This document shows positions 8,680-13,889 of a DNA stretch of 13,889 nt, piece by piece (position 1 is the first letter of the stretch; each line of letters begins with the position of its first letter). The translations under genes were made by a program, and so were the position numbers. Below the pieces are notes generated by a model. It worked only from the letters and a program-made list of their open reading frames with translations, was not told where the DNA came from and searched no databases. The stretch lies in the NCBI GenBank assembly GCA_000436795.1, contig HF993273.1, positions 1 through 13,889 on the forward strand, given 5' to 3'. Origin of the DNA: Bacteroides sp. CAG:1076. Lineage in GTDB: Bacteria; Bacteroidota; Bacteroidia; Bacteroidales; Bacteroidaceae.

Positions 8680-9687
8680 ATGCATACACCCGTCAATTAC
8701 ATAACAACCTGGTTCTATAAAGAATCGAAGGAGGAAGCCAGTTTCTATCCTCAACTGGGACAGAAAGGTAATTCTTCGCTTGTACATTCTATTTACATGC
8801 AGATACAAGTACCTTTCTTCGTGACATTCAAACATTATAATCCGGAAGCAAAATTCATCTTTTTCACTAATTTGAAAAAAGAAAATCTGCCCGATTATCT
8901 TACTCGGTTGTTCGATAAACTGGAGGTGGAAGTTATCACATTGCCTTATACTTGCAAACCTCCCAAAGACTGGTATCCGGCATGGCAGAACCAGTTTTAC
9001 CTGTACGATATTTTACGGTACATGGACACTCGCATGCAAGAAAATGAAACTTTGCTAATCAGCGATGCCGACTGTCTGTGCCATACCTCTCTCGAGACCT
9101 TGTTTGAGGCTGTCCGCAAGGATGGAAGTGCTCTTTATGAATTCATTACCGACAGACAATATTCTATCAACGGAATTACGCTTCCTCAAATGGAAGAAGT
9201 GTACCGGGCCTGTTATGGAAAAGAGGTAAAAGGTTCAATGACTTACTACGGAGGCGAATTTGTAGCCTTGCGAAAAGATGTAATCAGTAAAATCAATACT
9301 GCATTTCCGGAACTGTGGGCTTTCAACCTGGAGTATGGAAAGCAGCATCCGTTCAAGTTAAATGAAGAAGCGCATTTACTGAGTCTGCTTGCCGAACATT
9401 TACAAATACGTAATACAACAGCCAACCGGTATGTGAAGCGCATGTGGACTACTCCTCATTTCAACAATGTACAGCCGGGCGATGAAAACTATCCGGTATG
9501 GCACTTGCCGTATGAAAAGAAACGTGGATTGTTTTATTTATACAAGTTAATCGAAAAAAATGAAGGAGAGATAACCGACGAAACCGATTTTTGGAAAAAG
9601 GCAGAAAGATATACGGGCATTCCCCACATCAGTCTGCACAAGAGATTGAAAGACCGTCTAACCACCCTGTGGATGAAGTTGAAATAA
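8680..9687 (+). CDS. Putative GT-A-fold glycosyltransferase of unassigned family
   Basis: I do not recognise a named family for this 335-residue protein. The likely start is ATG at 8680, seven bases after the previous stop, with GAAAAGG just upstream; a TTG at 8653 in the same frame would overlap the preceding gene by 20 bases and is less likely. A hydrophobic strand followed by an acidic cluster, ETLLISDADCL with D129-A-D131, looks like the metal-binding DxD of GT-A enzymes. It is followed by TYYGGEFVALRKDV (about 188-201) and the acidic LNEEAHLLSLL (about 227-237), the order of acceptor loop and catalytic acid seen in several GT-A families. The N-terminal strand KFIFFTNL fits a nucleotide-binding fold. 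There is no signal peptide or membrane segment, so it is probably cytoplasmic or peripheral. Its position within a glycosyltransferase operon supports the role; the sugar is unknown. Confidence 0.55.
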   Translation: MHTPVNYITTWFYKESKEEASFYPQLGQKGNSSLVHSIYMQIQVPFFVTFKHYNPEAKFIFFTNLKKENLPDYLTRLFDKLEVEVITLPYTCKPPKDWYPAWQNQFYLYDILRYMDTRMQENETLLISDADCLCHTSLETLFEAVRKDGSALYEFITDRQYSINGITLPQMEEVYRACYGKEVKGSMTYYGGEFVALRKDVISKINTAFPELWAFNLEYGKQHPFKLNEEAHLLSLLAEHLQIRNTTANRYVKRMWTTPHFNNVQPGDENYPVWHLPYEKKRGLFYLYKLIEKNEGEITDETDFWKKAERYTGIPHISLHKRLKDRLTTLWMKLK

Positions 9688-9709
9688 CTACTTACGACAA
9701 ACAACTTGT

Positions 9710-10603
9710 ATGATGAAAATCTTGACTATCATTGTTTCATATAATTTCGAAAAATGGATAAGCCGATGCCTGAATAGCCTGCAAGCCTCATCCCATCCTA
9801 CGGATATCATCGTGATAGACAACTGTTCGAAAGACCGGACCGTAGAAATCATCAAAAAAGAATATCCTCGGGTCCGACTGATTGCAAACAAAGCAAATTT
9901 GGGATTTGGCAGAGCCAATAATATCGGAATGCAGATTGCCCTGAAAGAAGGTTATGATGCTGTATTCCTGCTGAATCAGGATGCCTGGATAGGAAATGAT
10001 ACACTGGCTGCACTTGCAGAACAATCCATGCGGCATCCTGAGTTTGGCATACTTTCTCCGGTACATTTAAACGGAAGTGAAAGTGAATTGGATAAGGGAT
10101 TTGCATCCTACGCCCAACTTGCAAGTACGAAGGACCTCACTACCAGTCAGGATCCAATAGCGTGTCCGTTCATCAATGCAGCTTTCTGGTTTATTCCAGT
10201 CAGTATCTTGCACAAGGTAGGAGGCTTTTCTCCTCTATTTTATCATTACGGAGAAGACAAAGACTATGTCAACCGCCTGCATTTCCACCAATATAAGATA
10301 GGTTATTTACCGACGGTATATGGCTGTCACGATCGCGAATTCCGTAAAGTATCTTTCGAAGGATTCTGCCGGGCAGAGCGTGTCTACCTGCTTTCCGAAT
10401 ATGCCAATATCAATTATCGTTTCACGCAAGCATTTGCCTATGGCGTTCTGGCGGGAATCAAGAAACTGATCATGGCTCTTCTGAAAGGAAATCTTCAATA
10501 TGCCAAAGGATATAGCTCTATTGTTTGCACCTTGCTCGCACAAAGTAAGGCAGTGATACAAGTCCGTAAACAAACCAAACAAATTCACGCCAATTATCTT
10601 TAA
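9710..10603 (+). CDS. GT2 family glycosyltransferase, rhamnosyltransferase (WbbL)-like
   Basis: This 297-residue inverting glycosyltransferase adds a sugar from a nucleotide-sugar donor to a lipid-linked acceptor at the cytoplasmic membrane. The GT-A core is clear: ILTIIVSYN at the N-terminus, VIDNCSKDRT (35-44) binding the nucleotide, NLGFGRANNIG (63-73), the metal-site region LLNQDAW with NQD at 89-91, and the catalytic acid segment HYGEDKDYVNRL (179-190). NLGFGRANN and LNQDA are typical of the rhamnosyltransferase-like GT2 branch, though donor prediction from this is weak. The C-terminal 60 residues are basic with some hydrophobic stretches, suggesting membrane association. Two adjacent ATGs (9710 and 9713) are possible and no strong Shine-Dalgarno is visible. 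It lies 22 bases after the previous gene and 3 bases before the next. Confidence 0.9.
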   Translation: MMKILTIIVSYNFEKWISRCLNSLQASSHPTDIIVIDNCSKDRTVEIIKKEYPRVRLIANKANLGFGRANNIGMQIALKEGYDAVFLLNQDAWIGNDTLAALAEQSMRHPEFGILSPVHLNGSESELDKGFASYAQLASTKDLTTSQDPIACPFINAAFWFIPVSILHKVGGFSPLFYHYGEDKDYVNRLHFHQYKIGYLPTVYGCHDREFRKVSFEGFCRAERVYLLSEYANINYRFTQAFAYGVLAGIKKLIMALLKGNLQYAKGYSSIVCTLLAQSKAVIQVRKQTKQIHANYL

Positions 10604-10606
10604 GCC

Positions 10607-11518
10607 ATGACATACGCACCCATTCTGTTATTCGTCTACAACCGGCCGGAACATACCCGTCAGGTTGTTTCTTCACTGCTTCGTAATCAGGAAGCAGCCG
10701 AAAGTCCGCTGTTTATTTACGCCGATCAAAGTAAAACTCCCGACAATGATGCTGCCGTACAGGAAGTACGCCGATACATACATCGTATCAGCGGATTTAA
10801 GAGTATTACCATCATCGAACGTGAGTCCAACTGGGGACTTGCCCGTAACATCATCGACGGCGTAACGACACAGGTCAATAAGTTTGGAAGAGTCATTGTA
10901 TTGGAAGACGACCTGATAGTTGCTCCTTATTTCCTGAAGTTCATGAACGATGCACTGGAAACCTACAAGAACGAACAGCGAGTAGGGCACATTCAGGCAT
11001 GCGATTTTACCAAAGACACTTCACTGCCCGATACCTTCCTGATTAAATGGACGGGAAGCTGGGGATGGGGAACCTGGGACCGTGCATGGAAATACTTCAA
11101 CCCCGATGGAAAGAAACTGCTTGCCCAACTGGAAAAGCGCAAGCTCACACGATATTTCGACTTCAACGGTAACTATCCTTTTACCCGAATGTTACGCCGG
11201 CAAATTGCAGGACAAAACAATTCATGGGCCATCCGCTGGAATGCCAGCCTGTTCCTTGCCGACATCTTATCGTTGAACGTGGGAAAATCGCTGATTCAGA
11301 ACACCGGATTCGATGGAAGCGGAACCAACTGCGGCGGAGGTGGCCTGTACGACTCTACCCTGTGGCAACAACCTCTTCCCGTCAAACTTATTTCTCCCAT
11401 AGAAGAGAACAAGGCAGTACGAAGAGTCTTCGAAAAATACTATCACCGGACCAATTGTTTCTGGGCAAAAGCCATTCGCCGCATCAAACGTACTCTGAAG
11501 GGAGATTTTGGCGCTTGA
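10607..11518 (+). CDS. GT-A glycosyltransferase, GNT-I-like
   Basis: This 303-residue protein resembles bacterial glycosyltransferases related to the eukaryotic GNT-I (GT13) fold that are common in Bacteroidetes surface-glycan loci. Visible marks are the N-terminal strand APILLFVYNRPEHT, then LFIYADQSK, ESNWGLARNI (73-82) and VIVLEDDLIVAPYFL with the metal-binding EDD at 100-102. A tryptophan-rich stretch follows (WTGSWGWGTWDRAWKYF), which in GNT-I-like enzymes lies by the active site. The C-terminus is basic (IRRIKRTLKG), consistent with peripheral membrane attachment. There is no signal peptide. The start is only three bases after the preceding stop, so translation is likely coupled, and the gene is the last before a 52-base gap with an internal promoter. 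Which sugar it transfers cannot be read from the sequence. Confidence 0.82.
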   Translation: MTYAPILLFVYNRPEHTRQVVSSLLRNQEAAESPLFIYADQSKTPDNDAAVQEVRRYIHRISGFKSITIIERESNWGLARNIIDGVTTQVNKFGRVIVLEDDLIVAPYFLKFMNDALETYKNEQRVGHIQACDFTKDTSLPDTFLIKWTGSWGWGTWDRAWKYFNPDGKKLLAQLEKRKLTRYFDFNGNYPFTRMLRRQIAGQNNSWAIRWNASLFLADILSLNVGKSLIQNTGFDGSGTNCGGGGLYDSTLWQQPLPVKLISPIEENKAVRRVFEKYYHRTNCFWAKAIRRIKRTLKGDFGA

Positions 11519-11544
11519 TGCAGACAAGCAAAAAGAAAATAAAT

Positions 11545-11552
11545 TACCTTTG
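11545..11552 (+). promoter_or_regulatory. Candidate internal -7 promoter box before the GT4 gene
   Basis: TACCTTTG, followed by CAC, matches the Bacteroides -7 consensus TAnnTTTG. It sits in the 52-base gap (11519-11570) between the GNT-I-like and GT4 genes, 18 bases before the ATG at 11571. No TTTG is present at the usual -33 spacing; the nearest one upstream (11507-11510) is about 34 bases away. A start site just downstream would leave a very short leader of around 10 bases containing the AGGAAG ribosome-binding-like sequence. Confidence 0.5.
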
Positions 11553-11570
11553 CACAAAATTCAGGAAGCT

Positions 11571-12833
11571 ATGAGAGTATTAATCATTAATACTTCCGAG
11601 CGAATCGGAGGGGCGGCAATAGCGGCAAACCGCTTAATGGAAGCGTTGAAAGGGCAAGGTATAAAAGCCAAGATGCTGGTACGCGACAAACAAACCGATC
11701 AGGTTACTGTGGTACCATTGAAAAAGTCGTGGAGACACATCTGGCAATTCGTATGGGAACGTGTAGTAATCTGGAAGGCCAACCACTTCAAGAAGCACAA
11801 TCTCTTTGCCGTCGACATTGCCAATACGGGAACAGACATTACTTCCCTGCCGGAATTTCAGCAAGCTGACGTAATACATCTGCACTGGATCAATCAAGGA
11901 ATGCTCTCCCTGAAAGATATACAGAAAATCATCGATTCAGGAAAACCTGTTGTATGGACCATGCACGATATGTGGCCCATCACCGGTATTTGCCATCATG
12001 CACAGGACTGTACTAAGTATCAGACACAATGCCACACCTGTCCGTTGCTGTACAAAGGCTACAAGCACGACCTGTCGTATCGGGTTTTCCTAAAGAAACA
12101 GAAACTATATAAAAAGGCAAACATCACTTTCGTTGCATGCAGTCAATGGCTCGAAGGACTGGCCAAGCATAGTGTACTGGCACTGGGACATACCGTAACC
12201 AATATTCCCAATCCCATCAACACCAACCTTTTCCGCCCGTTGAACAAGACACAGGTACGCAATAGCCTGAACCTCCCTACCGACAAGAAACTGCTTCTGT
12301 TCAGTTCCATGAAGATAACCGATCCGAAAAAGGGTATAGATTACCTGGTAGAAGCATGCAAACTGATTCAGAAAAACCATCCGGATTTCTGCAATTCGCT
12401 GGGAGTCGTGGTAGTAGGAAAAGAATCGCAGCAATATGCCGATCTCTTCCCCTTCCCCATCTATTGCCTGAATTATGTAGGCAATGAAAAAGATTTGGTA
12501 AACATTTATAATGCAGTCGATTTGTTTGTTACTCCATCGTTACAGGAGAATCTGCCAAATACCATTGTAGAAGCAATGTCATGCGGGGTACCGTGTGTAG
12601 GCTTCAACATAGGCGGTATTCCGCAAATGATCGATCATCTGCACAATGGCTACGTAGCACAATATAAATCGTCGGAAGATCTTGCCAACGGTATATGCTG
12701 GTCGCTGAACGAAGGAGATTACGCCAGCCTCAGCGAAGAAGCCCGCCGAAAAGCAGTAGAAACCTATTCCGAGCAGAATGTTGCCATGAAATATATTAAG
12801 ATTTATAATCACATTACAGGGGAAAATGCATAA
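11571..12833 (+). CDS. GT4 family glycosyltransferase (WcaC-like)
   Basis: This is a retaining GT-B glycosyltransferase of family 4, 420 residues from the ATG at 11571, preceded by AGGAAG at 11563-11568. A TTG frame extension back to 11508 would overlap the previous gene and adds a non-conserved lead, so it is rejected. The N-terminal acceptor domain has the glycine-rich loop RIGGAAIAANRL (11-22), DVIHLHWI (100-107) and TMHDMWPITG (130-139). A cysteine set C141, C147, C154, C157 follows directly, a pattern shared with colanic-acid WcaC-type GT4 enzymes. The donor domain has LLLFSSMKITDPKKGIDYL and the GT4 signature E326-x7-E334 within QENLPNTIVEAMSCGVP. It is soluble or peripheral in the cytoplasm, without a signal peptide. 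It overlaps the next gene by 8 bases, so the two are coupled. Confidence 0.92.
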   Translation: MRVLIINTSERIGGAAIAANRLMEALKGQGIKAKMLVRDKQTDQVTVVPLKKSWRHIWQFVWERVVIWKANHFKKHNLFAVDIANTGTDITSLPEFQQADVIHLHWINQGMLSLKDIQKIIDSGKPVVWTMHDMWPITGICHHAQDCTKYQTQCHTCPLLYKGYKHDLSYRVFLKKQKLYKKANITFVACSQWLEGLAKHSVLALGHTVTNIPNPINTNLFRPLNKTQVRNSLNLPTDKKLLLFSSMKITDPKKGIDYLVEACKLIQKNHPDFCNSLGVVVVGKESQQYADLFPFPIYCLNYVGNEKDLVNIYNAVDLFVTPSLQENLPNTIVEAMSCGVPCVGFNIGGIPQMIDHLHNGYVAQYKSSEDLANGICWSLNEGDYASLSEEARRKAVETYSEQNVAMKYIKIYNHITGENA

Positions 12834-13581
12834 CATTACACATCTGCATCCGAAGTTTTCTATTATTACTGTAACTTATAATGCCGAAAACGTTCTGGAA
12901 GATACTATTCAGAGTGTTATTACCCAGACTTACAGAAACGTAGAATATATCATCGTAGACGGTAAGTCGACCGACAAGACGATGGAAATAGTCAACCGCT
13001 ACAAGGAGCATATCCACACCGTTGTAAGCGAACCCGACAAAGGATTATATGATGCCATGAACAAGGGAATGGCACTGGCAACGGGAGATTATGTCTGCTT
13101 TCTGAACGCCGGCGACGAACTTCACGAGGATGATACTCTGCAACTGATGGTACATTCATTGGCTGGCGTCAACGAATTGCCGGACGTAATGTATGGAGAA
13201 ACCGCCATCGTTGATGAAGAAGGACATTTCCTGCGGATGCGACGCCTTGCTGCTCCCGAACAACTGACCTGGAAAAGTTTTCGTGAAGGAATGCTGGTTT
13301 GCCATCAGGCTTTCTTTGCCCGCCGCGACAGACTGGTAAACTACGACCTGCGCTATCGCTTTTCTGCCGATTTCGACTGGTGCATCCGTATCATGAAGCA
13401 GAGCAAGACGCTTCATAATACGCATCTCACCCTGATAGATTACCTGAACGAAGGGATGACAACCCGCAACCACAAGGCTTCGCTGAAAGAACGTTTCCGT
13501 ATCATGTGCAAGCATTACGGATATTTTTCAACCATCCTGCGACACTTATGGTTTGCATTACGCCTCCTGCTTCACAAATAA
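12826..13581 (+). CDS. GT2 family glycosyltransferase, WcaE-like
   Basis: This 251-residue GT2 enzyme has a compact single GT-A domain: FSIITVTYNAENVLEDTI at the N-terminus, IIVDGKSTDKT (42-52) and the strongly conserved SEPDKGLYDAMNKGMALATG (68-87). The acidic metal-site position is NAGD (94-97), the usual form in this WcaE/EpsE-like branch rather than a damaged DxD. ADFDWCIRI (181-189) holds the probable catalytic acid region, and the C-terminus is basic and hydrophobic. The start at 12826 overlaps the GT4 stop by 8 bases and is preceded by AGGGG at 12818-12822, only three bases from the ATG, so termination-reinitiation coupling is likely. This appears to be the last glycosyltransferase before a 72-base gap leading to an exported protein. 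Donor and acceptor are unknown. Confidence 0.92.
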   Translation: MHNITHLHPKFSIITVTYNAENVLEDTIQSVITQTYRNVEYIIVDGKSTDKTMEIVNRYKEHIHTVVSEPDKGLYDAMNKGMALATGDYVCFLNAGDELHEDDTLQLMVHSLAGVNELPDVMYGETAIVDEEGHFLRMRRLAAPEQLTWKSFREGMLVCHQAFFARRDRLVNYDLRYRFSADFDWCIRIMKQSKTLHNTHLTLIDYLNEGMTTRNHKASLKERFRIMCKHYGYFSTILRHLWFALRLLLHK

Positions 13582-13653
13582 TAACGCTATTTTGTTGGAT
13601 GAAGTGATAAAAGATGGTACATTGCGCGGCAGAAACCATAAATTAACAGGACA

Positions 13654-13889
13654 ATGAAACAATTCGCACTCACTTTGTTCTTCTTGTGTACTGCATGCAC
13701 AGGAATTATCGCCCAGAAACACATTACGAGCCTCAGCCCGTCAATCCACATAGAAGGTATTGTAAAAGATGATATCGGAAACATAAAGGCAGGCACTCCG
13801 TTCACACTCCAGCGCTTCGTAAAATTGACACAATATCAACCAACAGATCCCAACTACCGGCAAGCAGTCCTGATAGTCAACGGTCAACA
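13654..13889 (+). CDS. Exported protein of unknown function, N-terminal fragment (runs off the window)
   Basis: An open frame begins with ATG at 13654 and continues without a stop to the last base, giving 78 codons. AACAGGAC lies directly upstream. The product starts MKQFALTLFFLCTACTGIIA followed by QKHITSLS, a short basic lead, a hydrophobic core and a plausible signal peptidase I site after IIA. Cysteines at 12 and 15 lie within the hydrophobic core and do not form a good lipobox. The mature part visible includes SIHIEGIVKDDIGNIKAG, which looks like an extracellular beta-rich start, but I do not recognise a family. The preceding 72-base gap (13582-13653) shows no clear terminator, so co-transcription with the glycosyltransferases is possible but unproven. 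Confidence 0.7.
   Translation, partial: MKQFALTLFFLCTACTGIIAQKHITSLSPSIHIEGIVKDDIGNIKAGTPFTLQRFVKLTQYQPTDPNYRQAVLIVNGQ

Noticed and set aside
11508..11570. Extended TTG start for the GT4 protein (21 extra residues)
   Set aside because: It would overlap the preceding gene, the added residues are not part of the GT4 fold, and the ATG at 11571 has AGGAAG upstream and begins with the expected MRVLIINTS strand.
13105..13116. NAGD in place of DxD in the last GT2 enzyme as a sign of inactivation
   Set aside because: NAGD or NSGD at this position is usual in the WcaE/EpsE-like GT2 branch, and all other motifs are intact.
13156..13515. 119-codon minus-strand open frame inside the last GT2 gene
   Set aside because: It is a shadow of the well-supported GT2 frame; its sequence shows no family features.
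13588..13596. CTATTTTGT as a -7 box before the exported protein
   Set aside because: The spacing between TA and TTTG is one base short of the consensus, so it is not a convincing match.

Overview
The window looks like the chromosome of a Bacteroides-type gut bacterium (order Bacteroidales). The grounds are a SusC/SusD-type outer-membrane pair, a long methionyl-tRNA synthetase with a C-terminal tRNA-binding domain, weak or absent Shine-Dalgarno sequences, and promoter -7 boxes matching the Bacteroides consensus TAnnTTTG. All recognisable genes lie on the + strand.

Layout. (1) Bases 1-3943: the end of a glycan-uptake (PUL-type) operon, made of the C-terminal ~730 residues of a SusC-like TonB-dependent receptor followed closely by an intact SusD-like lipoprotein. 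A strong rho-independent terminator follows at 3964-3999. No glycoside hydrolase or regulator of this PUL is visible. (2) 4000-6260: metG as a single-gene unit, with its own candidate promoter (-7 box at 4098-4105) and a terminator-like hairpin downstream. (3) 6301 to the window end: a surface-glycan assembly cluster. It opens with a Wzx-type flippase, followed by six proven-looking or probable glycosyltransferases (an RfaS-like GT-B candidate, an unassigned GT-A-like protein, a rhamnosyltransferase-like GT2, a GNT-I-like GT-A protein, a GT4 enzyme and a WcaE-like GT2). The last feature is the start of an exported protein that runs off the window.

The glycan genes are tightly packed, with overlaps of 4 and 8 bases or gaps of 3-22 bases through most of the cluster. 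A 52-base gap before the GT4 gene carries a good -7 box, so the cluster probably has at least one internal promoter. The likely division of labour is that the glycosyltransferases build a lipid-linked heteroglycan on the cytoplasmic face of the inner membrane and the flippase moves it across. No initiating phospho-sugar transferase, Wzy polymerase, Wzz, ligase or UpxY/UpxZ regulator lies in the window, so whether the product is a capsule, an O-antigen or a short LPS/LOS outer core cannot be settled here.

The main oddity is at the left edge. SusC-like coding sequence continues upstream of the first ATG to base 10, where two in-frame stop codons (4-9) cut it off; the plug, carboxypeptidase-like domain and signal peptide are not in this frame. 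I found no RNA genes, CRISPR arrays, insertion sequences or invertible promoter repeats. Apart from the glycosyltransferases of unclear family, I see no evidence for a wholly new system.
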